Shown here piece after piece: positions 45,173-52,954 of a stretch of 64,000 nt of DNA; position 1 is the stretch's first letter; every line of letters starts with the position of its first letter. The stretch lies in NCBI RefSeq assembly GCF_010731675.1, contig NZ_AP022584.1, positions 2,604,001 to 2,668,000 on the forward strand, written 5' to 3'. The position numbers and the translations under genes were made by a program. Below the pieces are notes generated by a model. It saw only the letters and a program-made list of their open reading frames with translations, did no database searches and was not told the origin of the DNA. This DNA comes from Mycobacterium marseillense (GTDB taxonomy: Bacteria; Actinomycetota; Actinomycetes; Mycobacteriales; Mycobacteriaceae).

Positions 45173-45240
45173 CTTGCGTGTGGGCACGGCCACTTGCGGC
45201 CGCGCGGGTGCGCATCGGGGCGTGTGGCAGTGCGTCACGC

Positions 45241-46740
45241 CTACAACAACATTCGGGTCCGTCGACCGATGGGGACGCGCAACACCACATCGGTGCCGCG
45301 AGCCGCGGCCTGGGTCATGCCCAGGGTGCCGTCCAGCTCCGCCGAGACCAGCGTCCGCACGATCTGCAGGCCGAGGCTGTCGGAGGTCTCGAGGCTGAAT
45401 CCGTCCGGCAGTCCGCGGCCGTCGTCGTGCACCACGACGTCCAGCCAGCGCGCGGAGCGCTCGGCGCGGATCGTCACCGAGCCTTCCTCGACCGCCGGGT
45501 CGAAGGCGTGCTCGATCGCGTTTTGCACCAGCTCGGTGATCACCATGATCAGGGCGGTGGCCCGGTCGGAGTCCAGCACGCCCAGATCGCCGACCCGGTT
45601 GATGCGGATCGGCCGGTCCACCGAGGCCACGTCGTTCATGATCGGCAGGATCCGGTCGATGACCTCGTCGAGGTTGACCTGCTCGTCCACCGACATCGAC
45701 AGCGCGTCGTGCACCAACGCGATCGAGGACACCCGGCGCACCGACTCGATGAGCGCCTCGCGGCCCTCCGCGTTGGCCGTGCGGCGGGCCTGCAGGCGCA
45801 GCAGCGCCGCGACGGTCTGCAGGTTGTTCTTCACCCGGTGGTGGATTTCGCGGATGGTGGCGTCCTTGGAGATCAGGGCCCGGTCGCGCCGCTTGACCTC
45901 GGTGACGTCGCGGATCAGCACCGCCGCGCCGGCGCTGGCGCCGTCGACCACCAGCGGCAGCGTGCGCAGCAGCACGGTGGCTCCCCCGGCGTCGACCTCC
46001 ATGCGCATGCTGCGCCCGCCGGCCACCAGATCCCGCACATGCTCGGCGACTTCCTGCGCCTCGAACGGGTCCGAGATCAGCGGGCGCGTGACCTCGATGA
46101 GGTTGTGCCCCTCCAGGTCGGCGGTCAGGCCCATGCGGTGGTAGGCCGACAGCGCGTTGGGGCTGGCGTAGTCGACGACGCCCTTGACATCGAGGCGGAT
46201 GAAGCCGTCGCCGACCCGGGGGGTGGAGCGCGACATCACCACGTCCCCAGCGTCGGGAAAGCTGCCCTCGCCGAGCATGTGGACGAGGTCGCCGGCGCAC
46301 TGCCGGTAGGCGATCTCCAGCTGCCCGGACGCGCGGTCGGCGGCCACCGCGGTCTGATGGTGGGTGAGCACGGCCACCACCTGGCCGCCGTACCGCACCG
46401 GGGACGCCTCGACGTGGGTGCCCGGCAGCCACGAATTCTCTTGCCCCGCAAAGTCATCCCGCTTGGCGGTGCCCGACGCGAAAGTGTCGGCGACGAGGGC
46501 CAGCCGCTCGGAGGCGAGGGCGGTGCCCACCGCGTCGGTCTGCAGCACCGTGGGCGCGGTATTGGGCCGGCACTGCGCCACGCACACCAGCACGCCGTCG
46601 TCGCGGCGCACCCACATCAGGTAGTCGGCGAACGACAGGTCGGCCAGCAGCTGCCACTCCCCCACGACCGCGTGCAGATGGTCGACCGCATTGCCCGGCA
46701 ACATGGTGTGTTCGGCGAGCAGATCACCGAGAGTTGACAT
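45241..46740 (-). CDS. pdtaS: Sensor histidine kinase PdtaS
   Basis: 499 residues. N-terminal GAF domain (about 30-150), a PAS domain (about 180-280, VDYASPNALSAYHRMGLTADLEG) and a HisKA_2-type dimerisation helix with EIHHRVKNNLQTVAALL (phosphoacceptor His300 or His301). The HATPase domain has N-box ITELVQNAIEHAFD, G1 HDDGRGLPDGF and LGLQIVRTLV. No membrane segment, so the sensor is cytosolic. It matches Rv3220c, partner of the antiterminator PdtaR encoded elsewhere; no regulator gene is adjacent. PdtaS is tied to copper and nitric oxide sensing. Confidence 0.93.
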   Translation of the reverse strand: MSTLGDLLAEHTMLPGNAVDHLHAVVGEWQLLADLSFADYLMWVRRDDGVLVCVAQCRPNTAPTVLQTDAVGTALASERLALVADTFASGTAKRDDFAGQENSWLPGTHVEASPVRYGGQVVAVLTHHQTAVAADRASGQLEIAYRQCAGDLVHMLGEGSFPDAGDVVMSRSTPRVGDGFIRLDVKGVVDYASPNALSAYHRMGLTADLEGHNLIEVTRPLISDPFEAQEVAEHVRDLVAGGRSMRMEVDAGGATVLLRTLPLVVDGASAGAAVLIRDVTEVKRRDRALISKDATIREIHHRVKNNLQTVAALLRLQARRTANAEGREALIESVRRVSSIALVHDALSMSVDEQVNLDEVIDRILPIMNDVASVDRPIRINRVGDLGVLDSDRATALIMVITELVQNAIEHAFDPAVEEGSVTIRAERSARWLDVVVHDDGRGLPDGFSLETSDSLGLQIVRTLVSAELDGTLGMTQAAARGTDVVLRVPIGRRTRMLL

Positions 46741-46791
46741 CGCTTACTCCCCGGGTCGTTCCCCGGCGGTCGGTCAAGGGGGCCTGGCCGG

Positions 46792-47007
46792 CTAGCTGAT
46801 CACCGCGATGAGGTCGCCCGCCTGAATGACGTCGCCCACCGACACGCTCACCTTGCTGACGGTGCCGCCGACCTCCGCAAGGACGGGAATCTCCATCTTC
46901 ATCGACTCCAGCAGCACCACGATGTCGCCTTTGCCGATCTGATCACCCTCGTTGACAACGACTTCGAGCACGCTGGCCACGATCTCGGCGCGCACATCCT
47001 CGGCCAT
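46792..47007 (-). CDS. Biotinyl/lipoyl attachment protein TB7.3
   Basis: 71 residues from the second in-frame ATG (47007), giving the MAEDVRAEIVASVLEVVVNEGDQ start of Rv3221c. A single biotinyl domain with attachment lysine in ESMKMEIPVLAE and the usual mirror-image second half (GTVSKVSVSVGDVIQAGDLIAVI). It is a free-standing biotin acceptor, likely subunit of an acyl-CoA carboxylase. It lies 51 bases upstream of pdtaS, same strand. Confidence 0.94.
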   Translation of the reverse strand: MAEDVRAEIVASVLEVVVNEGDQIGKGDIVVLLESMKMEIPVLAEVGGTVSKVSVSVGDVIQAGDLIAVIS

Positions 47008-47051
47008 CTTCACCCCACTCTTTTCGGCCTCTGCGCAGGCTGGCTGCTGGT

Positions 47052-47105
47052 CATCGCCGGTTGTCGGTCCATCGCTGGTTCTTGGTCCATCGCCGTTTGT
47101 TAATC
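47052..47105. repeat. Three 18-base tandem repeat units
   Basis: Units at 47052-47069, 47070-47087 and 47088-47105 share CATCGCnGkTTnTnGGTC-like spacing; the first two differ by three bases and the third is more diverged. They lie in the 292-base divergent spacer between TB7.3 and bL37. Confidence 0.7.
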
Positions 47106-47299
47106 GATCAACGTTCTATCAGGCTCGCCTACATCGAACCACAGGGCCCACCGGGACGACGGCCCACGGCCCCCGACCGCGCCCGCCGCGCGCGGCATCA
47201 GGCCGAAGACACTGCGCGGCACGTCTCATGAGAGACTGGACGGCAAGCCAACCGGCGCCAGGCGCCTGGTTTGACAAGCAATCAACGGAGGTTCCACCC

Positions 47300-47374
47300 A
47301 TGGCCAAACGAGGCCGTAAGAAGCGCGACCGCAAGCACAGCAAGGCCAACCACGGCAAGCGGCCCAATTCCTAG
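47300..47374 (+). CDS. Mycobacterial ribosomal protein bL37 (24 residues)
   Basis: A 24-residue, strongly basic peptide beginning MAKRGRKKRDRKH and ending GKRPNS, with ACGGAGG ten bases before the ATG. It matches the actinobacterial 50S protein bL37 found in structures of mycobacterial ribosomes, where it threads into ribosomal RNA. Too short for many gene finders, so it is often left out of annotations. Convergent with rshA, five bases apart. Confidence 0.88.
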   Translation: MAKRGRKKRDRKHSKANHGKRPNS

Positions 47375-47378
47375 GACG

Positions 47379-47693
47379 CTACTGCGCACCCCGGATGATG
47401 GTGGTGCGCCGGATCTCGAGCCGTAGGCGCTCGCGCAGCCCCTCGGGGGCCCTCTCGCCTTTGCACTTGGTGGCGATCAATGCCTTGATCCGCTCTTCGA
47501 GACCGTAGTGCTTGAAGCAGCCGGGGCACGCCTCGAGATGCTGACGCAGTTGTTCGCGGGTGTCCGGGCCGCATTCACCGTCGAGCAGCAGCCAGACCTG
47601 ACGGATGACCTCCGCGCAGCCGACGCTGCCGTGGGACTCGTCGTTGGGGCACGCATCCGGCGAAGCACCGCCCTGACCGGCGAACTCGCTCAT
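47379..47693 (-). CDS. rshA: Anti-sigma factor RshA
   Basis: 104 residues. Zinc-binding anti-sigma (ZAS) motif HLEACPGCF, with a further Cys in VGCAEVI and one in TKCKGER, as in RshA, which holds SigH until oxidation or phosphorylation releases it. The C-terminal [19 protein letters not shown] matches the tuberculosis protein. The ATG overlaps the sigH stop by four bases (47690-47693), so sigma and anti-sigma are co-translated. Confidence 0.94.
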   Translation of the reverse strand: MSEFAGQGGASPDACPNDESHGSVGCAEVIRQVWLLLDGECGPDTREQLRQHLEACPGCFKHYGLEERIKALIATKCKGERAPEGLRERLRLEIRRTTIIRGAQ

Positions 47694-48352
47694 GACGACA
47701 CCTCCTCGTGCGTCTGCTGACCGCGGTTGAAGCCCCGCTCCTTGGCGACGTCGGCCAACAGGCCGCGCAGTTGCCGTCGGCCGCGGTGCAGCCGTGACAT
47801 TACCGTTCCGATGGGCGTATCCATGATCTCGGCGATTTCCTTATACGGAAAACCCTCGACGTCGGCGTAATAGACGGCCATCCGGAATTCCTCCGGCAAA
47901 GCCTGCAGCGCGTCCTTGATCTCGGAATCCGGCAGCGACTCCAGCGCCTCCACCTCGGCCGAACGCAGCCCGGTGGAGGAATGCTCGGCATTGGCGGCCA
48001 GCTGCCAGTCGGTGATTTCCTCGGTCGGGTACTCCGCGGGCTGGCGCTGCTTCTTGCGGTAGCTGTTGATGTAGGTGTTGGTCAGGATCCGGTACAGCCA
48101 GGCTTTGAGATTGGTGCCCGCCCGAAACGACCGGAAGCCCGCGTAGGCCTTCACCATCGTCTCCTGCAGCAGATCCTCGGCGTCGGCGGGATTGCGCGTC
48201 ATGCGCAGCGCGCCGCCATAAAGCTGGTCCAGCAGGGGGATCGCGTCGCGCTCGAACCGTGCCGTGAGCTCAGCGTCCGTCTCTTCGGGCGCCGCGGGCT
48301 CGGTGATGGACGGTCCTGCCTCGCCGTCGCGGCCATCTAAAGAATCGGCCAT
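47690..48352 (-). CDS. sigH: ECF sigma factor SigH
   Basis: 220 residues from ATG 48352; a GTG at 48472 would add 40 residues, and the promoter candidate upstream leaves this possible. Region 2: [26 protein letters not shown] and the -10 contact segment [20 protein letters not shown]. Region 4: [41 protein letters not shown] for the -35. It controls thioredoxin, mycothiol and heat stress genes. Partner RshA follows. Confidence 0.93.
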   Translation of the reverse strand: MADSLDGRDGEAGPSITEPAAPEETDAELTARFERDAIPLLDQLYGGALRMTRNPADAEDLLQETMVKAYAGFRSFRAGTNLKAWLYRILTNTYINSYRKKQRQPAEYPTEEITDWQLAANAEHSSTGLRSAEVEALESLPDSEIKDALQALPEEFRMAVYYADVEGFPYKEIAEIMDTPIGTVMSRLHRGRRQLRGLLADVAKERGFNRGQQTHEEVSS

Positions 48353-48552
48353 ATCGATTAACCCGGTCCCTTCTGCTGCGGTGTTACCGGAAAGCACCGA
48401 AAGCGCCACCGGACTCGCAAGGACGCCAGCCAACTGCTCCTCGCCTAACAGGCTCGTCGCCGTTGACACCACGCTGCTCCTCCCAATCTAAAGGCTCACT
48501 CCGACAGTGTCCGCCCGGGTGTGACTCACCGCATCGAAAAACCAATTGGATC

Positions 48553-48579
48553 AACCGCGCGCGCGATCCGCCTATTTCC
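48553..48579 (-). promoter_or_regulatory. SigH-type promoter candidate for sigH
   Basis: On the minus strand GGAA (48576-48579) and GTT (48553-48555) are 20 bases apart (GGAAAT...GGTTGA), matching the GGAA-N19-20-GTT pattern of SigH promoters. It lies about 75 bases before the alternative GTG and about 195 before the chosen ATG. Autoregulation by SigH is known in M. tuberculosis. Confidence 0.5.
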
Positions 48580-48667
48580 GGGGCGGAATTCGGCCGGCAA
48601 TATCGGTGCCCGCTCCCGGACGCAGACCCCGGGCGGACCGATTCCGGCGTGGCGTTAGTGTGACGCC

Positions 48668-49516
48668 ATGTCCCTGAATGGCAAGACCATGTTCATCTCC
48701 GGCGCCAGCCGCGGCATCGGCCTGGCGATCGCCAAGCGCGCCGCCCAGGACGGTGCCAACATCGCCCTGATCGCCAAGACCGCCGAGCCGCACCCGAAGC
48801 TGCCCGGAACGGTGTTCACCGCGGCCAAGGAGCTCGAAGAGGCGGGCGGCCAGGCCCTGCCGATCGTCGGGGACGTGCGCGACCCGGATTCGGTCGAGGC
48901 CGCCGTCGCCAAGACCGTCGAGCAGTTCGGCGGCATCGACATCTGCGTCAACAACGCGTCGGCGATCAACCTCGGATCGATCACCGAGGTGCCGATGAAG
49001 CGGTTCGACCTGATGAACGGCATCCAGGTGCGGGGCACCTACGCGGTGTCGCAGGCCTGCATCCCGCATCTGAAGGGCCGCGAGAACCCGCACATCCTGA
49101 CGCTGTCGCCGCCGGTGCTGCTGGGCCGGGAGTGGTTGAAGCCGACGGCGTACATGATGGCCAAGTTCGGCATGACGCTGTGCGCGCTGGGCATCGCCGA
49201 AGAAATGCGCGACGAGGGCATCGCGTCGAACACGCTGTGGCCGCGCACGCTGGTGGCGACGGCCGCGGTGCAGAACCTCCTCGGCGGTGACGAGGCGATG
49301 GGCCGCGCCCGCAAGCCCGACGTGTACTCGGACGCCGCCTACGTCGTCCTCAACAAGCCGGCCAAGGAGTTCACCGGCAACATGCTGCTGTGCGAGGACG
49401 TGCTGGTGGAATCCGGCGTCACGGACCTGTCGACCTACGACTGCATTCCGGGATCGAAGCTGGGCGTGGACTTCTGGGTTGACGGGGTCAACCCGCCGGG
49501 GTACTCCGGGCCGTAA
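48668..49516 (+). CDS. Short-chain dehydrogenase (Rv3224 orthologue)
   Basis: 282 residues. SDR with TG-type loop SGASRGIGLAIA, ICVNNASAINLG, the active tyrosine/lysine in AYMMAKFGMT and a C-terminal extension (YDCIPGSKLGVDFWVDG). The LTLSPPVLLGREWLKPTAYMMAKFGMT arrangement is that of the HSDL2-like SDR group. It is divergent from sigH. Substrate unknown. Confidence 0.88.
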   Translation: MSLNGKTMFISGASRGIGLAIAKRAAQDGANIALIAKTAEPHPKLPGTVFTAAKELEEAGGQALPIVGDVRDPDSVEAAVAKTVEQFGGIDICVNNASAINLGSITEVPMKRFDLMNGIQVRGTYAVSQACIPHLKGRENPHILTLSPPVLLGREWLKPTAYMMAKFGMTLCALGIAEEMRDEGIASNTLWPRTLVATAAVQNLLGGDEAMGRARKPDVYSDAAYVVLNKPAKEFTGNMLLCEDVLVESGVTDLSTYDCIPGSKLGVDFWVDGVNPPGYSGP

Positions 49517-49531
49517 CAGGCGCGTCTGACC

Positions 49532-50023
49532 TTGGCCTCCGCCGCTACCCCGGCCATTGCCGCGTTGGTGAAAGCCGGTGTGCCGCACGAGGTCTTGACC
49601 TTCGATCACGACCGGCAGCAGCAATCGTTCAGCGCGGAGGCGGTCAACGCGCTCACCACAGCCGCCGGCATCGAACCCGGGCAGATCTACAAGACCCTCA
49701 TCGTCGCGGCGCCGGACGGTCTGGCGGTCGCGATCGTGCCGGCGACCGCGCGCCTCTCGTTGAAGGCGGCCGCCGCGGCGCTGGGGGTCGCCAAGGCATC
49801 CATGGCCGAGGCTTCGGTCGCCGAGCGGACCACCGGTTACGTCGTCGGCGCGGTGTCGCCGTTCGGTCAGCGCAAGTGGTTGCGCACGGTCATCGACTCC
49901 AGCGCGCTGGGCTGGGAGCGGGTGTTCTGCAGCGCCGGCCGCCGAGGCTGGGAGGTCGCGGTGGCGCCAAAGGACCTGGTCCGACTCACCGGCGCGATCA
50001 CGGCCGACATCAGCCGAACGTGA
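49532..50023 (+). CDS. YbaK/EbsC-type aminoacyl-tRNA deacylase
   Basis: 163 residues from a TTG (49532), 15 bases past the SDR stop. YbaK-fold core: LTFDHDR, AGIEPGQIYKTLIV with the conserved Lys, VAIVPATARLSLKAAAAALG, and the VGAVSPFGQRKWLRTVIDSSA loop. Such proteins hydrolyse mischarged Cys-tRNA(Pro) or similar. In M. tuberculosis the same locus is split into two small frames (Rv3224A and Rv3224B, from memory), whereas here it is whole. Confidence 0.85.
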   Translation: MASAATPAIAALVKAGVPHEVLTFDHDRQQQSFSAEAVNALTTAAGIEPGQIYKTLIVAAPDGLAVAIVPATARLSLKAAAAALGVAKASMAEASVAERTTGYVVGAVSPFGQRKWLRTVIDSSALGWERVFCSAGRRGWEVAVAPKDLVRLTGAITADISRT

Positions 50024-51020
50024 CGACGACCTTGTCGGCGGCGCCCGGAGTTTGGGCGAGCTCGAGCGCCTCGCCGACGTCGCCGAATCCGATGGTGTGG
50101 CTGACGATCAGCGCGTACTTCTCCCAGTTCGCCACGAGATCTTTTGTCACCTCGAAGATTTCGTCGGGGTAACCCATGCTTCCGAGGAGCGTGATCTCGT
50201 TGCTCATCACGTTGATCAGGTCGACGGGCACCGGCTCTTTGTGGACGCCGACGATGCCCACGGTGGCGCCCCTTTGCGCCGCGGCGAGCGCGGTGTTGAC
50301 GACGGCGGGCACACCGGCCGCGTCGAGATAGATGTTCGTGCCGGCCTTTCCGGGGTACATGCTCTCACCCGCGCCGTGCAGTTCGATCAGGCGCGCCACG
50401 ACGTCCTCGTCGGCGGAGTTGATGACGGCGTCGGCGCCGATCTGCAGCGCCTTGTCCAGGCGGCCGGGGAGCAGGTCCACGACGACGACATGGCTCACGC
50501 CAAGGGATTTGAAGGCCAGTGTGGCGCCGAGTCCTATCGGCCCGGCGCCGAACACCACCACCTTGTCCGAGGGTTTGGGTCGGCAGCGGTTGGCGCCGTG
50601 GCGCGCGACGGCCATCGGCTCGTTGAGCGCGGCCACCTCCCACGGGATGTGGTCGGGGATGACCTCGAGACTCGTTCCGCGCACGGCGTTTTCGATGAGC
50701 AGGTAATCGGCGAGCGCGCCGCTGGGCCCGCCGTTGCCGATGATGCCACCGGGGGCGGCCATCGGGTTGATGACGACGTGGTCGCCGACGGCCAGGCCGC
50801 TCACCTGCTCGCCGACCTCGGCGATCTCCCCGGCGGGCTCGTGTCCGAGCGGCGTGTGCCCCTGCCGCGGGGGCAGCCCGCCGATGCTGATGTAGAATGC
50901 GTCCGAACCGCAGATGCCGCAGGCGCACATCCGCACCAGTACGTCGGTGGGGCCCACCGTGGGACGCTCGGCGTCGAGCACCTCGGCCTTGCCCGGGCCG
51001 GTGACCACGGATGCTTTCAC
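50010..51020 (-). CDS. Zinc-dependent medium-chain alcohol dehydrogenase
   Basis: 336 residues from GTG 51020, which overlaps the sulfotransferase stop as GTGA. Catalytic zinc ligands: Cys in CACGICGSDAFY, His and Glu in GHEPAGEIAEVG. The four-cysteine structural zinc loop is missing. The cofactor fold is VVVFGAGPIGLGATLAFKSLG. C-terminal SNEITLLGSMGYPDEIFEVTKDLV is typical of the threonine/sorbitol dehydrogenase branch. It is last in the four-gene minus-strand operon with sulfotransferase, SDR and MBL genes. The substrate is likely a secondary alcohol made or released by the partners. Confidence 0.88.
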   Translation of the reverse strand: MKASVVTGPGKAEVLDAERPTVGPTDVLVRMCACGICGSDAFYISIGGLPPRQGHTPLGHEPAGEIAEVGEQVSGLAVGDHVVINPMAAPGGIIGNGGPSGALADYLLIENAVRGTSLEVIPDHIPWEVAALNEPMAVARHGANRCRPKPSDKVVVFGAGPIGLGATLAFKSLGVSHVVVVDLLPGRLDKALQIGADAVINSADEDVVARLIELHGAGESMYPGKAGTNIYLDAAGVPAVVNTALAAAQRGATVGIVGVHKEPVPVDLINVMSNEITLLGSMGYPDEIFEVTKDLVANWEKYALIVSHTIGFGDVGEALELAQTPGAADKVVVTFG

Positions 51021-52201
51021 GGCGCGCCCTCCAGTTCGATGTCGAAGGTCTCCAGATACTCGGCGAAGACCGGCTCGAGCGCCTCGACGGTCAGGCCGTA
51101 TTCGTCGAGGCGATACGCGTTGAGCGCGAAGCGGTCCTGCGGGTGCTCGGCGAGCCAATTGCGCATGCGCCCTTCGGTTGCGGCGGGCAGCGGTTCGTCG
51201 GCCCAGTCGTAGATGCGCCGCATGACGTCCATCGGGTCGCGCATCATCTCGTGGTAGTACATGTGGAAGAAGCGTTCGTCGCCGATGCGCTCGCGGGCTC
51301 GCAGCGGCCGTTCGACGTGGTAGCGCATCTGCCACTTCGCGAGCTCGCCCATGTCCGTCTGGTCGACGAGGTCGGTGTTCATCACCAGGCTCTGGGGCAG
51401 CCGCCACAGGTTGCACAGCGACCCGGTCGCCTTGTACGGATCGCGGTGCGCCCAGATCAGCCGGGCGTCGGGAAACACCTTGAGCAGCGCCTCGATGTGC
51501 ACGGAATGCGAGGGCATCTTCAGGCTCCAGTTGCCCGGCGCGGTGGACTGCAGGACCTGCAGGTAGCGCTTCTGATACTCGTAGGTGCTGCTCATGTCGG
51601 CCTCGTCGAACAGCCACCGCGCGTAGCGATCCGTCGGCAGGAACGAGTCCCAGGACAGGCCTTTGAAGTCCTGGTTGTGGATGAACATGTCCTCGGTGGG
51701 GCCGTCGGCGTCTTCCCAGTGCGGCAGCGGCATTTTCGCCTGGGTGACCAGTTCGAGGATCTTGCGCTGCTCCTCCAGCAGGCTCAGGCAACGCGGGTCG
51801 GTGCGCAGCGTCTCGGTGGAAGCCGGCGGGATCGGATCCACGCACTGCCAGTGCAGCAGCGAGCGCCGGGCCGGATCCTGGTCGAGCAGGTAGCTGATCA
51901 CGGTGGTGCCGGTGCGCGGCATGCCGAGCACGATCAGTGGCCGCTCGACGGGCGTGTCCACTACGTCCGGGTGTGTGGTGATGTAGTCGTGGACCTGCAT
52001 GCGGCGCCCGAGGGCGTTGGTGGCGTCGTCGAGGACGCGTTCACGGCCGAACGGCGTGAACGCCGGCGAGCTGTTGAGCTCGTCGAGCATGATCGCCAGC
52101 CCGTCTCGCCAAGAGTCGGAATCGATTTCGCTCAGGCCGGTGCGCTGCGCGGCCAGCTTGAAGACGTCGTCGGTGGTCGAGATGTCGTCGAAATCACCCA
52201 T
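51017..52201 (-). CDS. PAPS-dependent sulfotransferase (Stf-type)
   Basis: 394 residues. The 5'-phosphosulfate loop is LIVLGMPRTGTTVISYLLDQDP (about 88-109). A 3'-phosphate-binding segment is VFPDARLIWAHRDPYKATGSL. It is longer than plain sulfotransferases because of an N-terminal helical part (1-80), as in the mycobacterial stf family. It transfers sulfate from PAPS to a hydroxylated lipid or steroid-like acceptor. It lies in an operon with an alkylsulfatase-like MBL protein, so the cluster may both add and remove sulfate. Three bases separate its start from the SDR stop. Confidence 0.9.
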   Translation of the reverse strand: MGDFDDISTTDDVFKLAAQRTGLSEIDSDSWRDGLAIMLDELNSSPAFTPFGRERVLDDATNALGRRMQVHDYITTHPDVVDTPVERPLIVLGMPRTGTTVISYLLDQDPARRSLLHWQCVDPIPPASTETLRTDPRCLSLLEEQRKILELVTQAKMPLPHWEDADGPTEDMFIHNQDFKGLSWDSFLPTDRYARWLFDEADMSSTYEYQKRYLQVLQSTAPGNWSLKMPSHSVHIEALLKVFPDARLIWAHRDPYKATGSLCNLWRLPQSLVMNTDLVDQTDMGELAKWQMRYHVERPLRARERIGDERFFHMYYHEMMRDPMDVMRRIYDWADEPLPAATEGRMRNWLAEHPQDRFALNAYRLDEYGLTVEALEPVFAEYLETFDIELEGAP

Positions 52202-52204
52202 GGT

Positions 52205-52954
52205 TCAGACCGTCAGGTATCCGCCGTCGACGGCGATGGTGGTGCCGGTGATGTACGAGGCGGCGTCGGTGCACAGGAACAGCGCCGCGCCGGCGCAGTC
52301 CTGCGGCGTGCCGGGCCGTCCGAGGGGCGTGTGGAAGCCGATCTCGATGTCCATCACCTCGGGAATTCCCATGGCCGGATGGGTCATTCGGGTGTCGATG
52401 AGCCCGGGCGCGATGGCGTTGACCCGGATTCCGTCGTTGGCCCACCGCCGCGAGAGGTTCATCGTCAGGGCGATCAGGCCCATCTTCGAGGAGGCGTAGC
52501 CGGGGACGAACACGGCGGAGCGGAACGCGGACATCGATACGACGCTGACGACGCTCGCCCCGCCGGGGGCTTGGCTGGACTTGAGGCGGTCGTGGCAGCG
52601 CATGGTCAGCCGCATCGGGCCGAGCATGTTTTGCGTCACCGACGCGACGTAGCCGTCCGGGTCGTATTCGTCGCCAGCGGGATAGGGGCCGCCCGCGTTG
52701 TTGACCAGGATGTCCAGCTCGCCAAGCGAGTCCGCCAGGGCGTCAACCGATTCCGGATCCTGAATCTGACACTGGCGGTAGGTGTATGCGTTCAGATCCG
52801 TCTCGGGATAGTCCGCGGCGGACCCACGGGTGCCGGTCACCGTGACGGCGGCGCCCGCGCCGGCGAATGCGGCGGCGATGGCGTTGCCGATGCCGCTGGT
52901 GCCGCCGGTCACCAGCACGTGGGCGCCGGTGAAATCGAAGTTGACGGTGTTCAT
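52205..52954 (-). CDS. SDR oxidoreductase, sulfotransferase operon
   Basis: 249 residues. Classical SDR: VTGGTSGIGNAIA, NNAGGPYPAGDE, the Ser-Tyr-Lys triad in SVVSMSAFRSAVFVPGYASSKMG, and C-terminal ITGTTIAVDGGYLTV. Dinucleotide preference unclear (TGTRGSAADYP after beta-2 suggests NADPH). The ATG overlaps the MBL stop as ATGA. Likely acts on the same hydroxyl-bearing substrate class as the neighbouring ADH. Confidence 0.9.
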   Translation of the reverse strand: MNTVNFDFTGAHVLVTGGTSGIGNAIAAAFAGAGAAVTVTGTRGSAADYPETDLNAYTYRQCQIQDPESVDALADSLGELDILVNNAGGPYPAGDEYDPDGYVASVTQNMLGPMRLTMRCHDRLKSSQAPGGASVVSVVSMSAFRSAVFVPGYASSKMGLIALTMNLSRRWANDGIRVNAIAPGLIDTRMTHPAMGIPEVMDIEIGFHTPLGRPGTPQDCAGAALFLCTDAASYITGTTIAVDGGYLTV

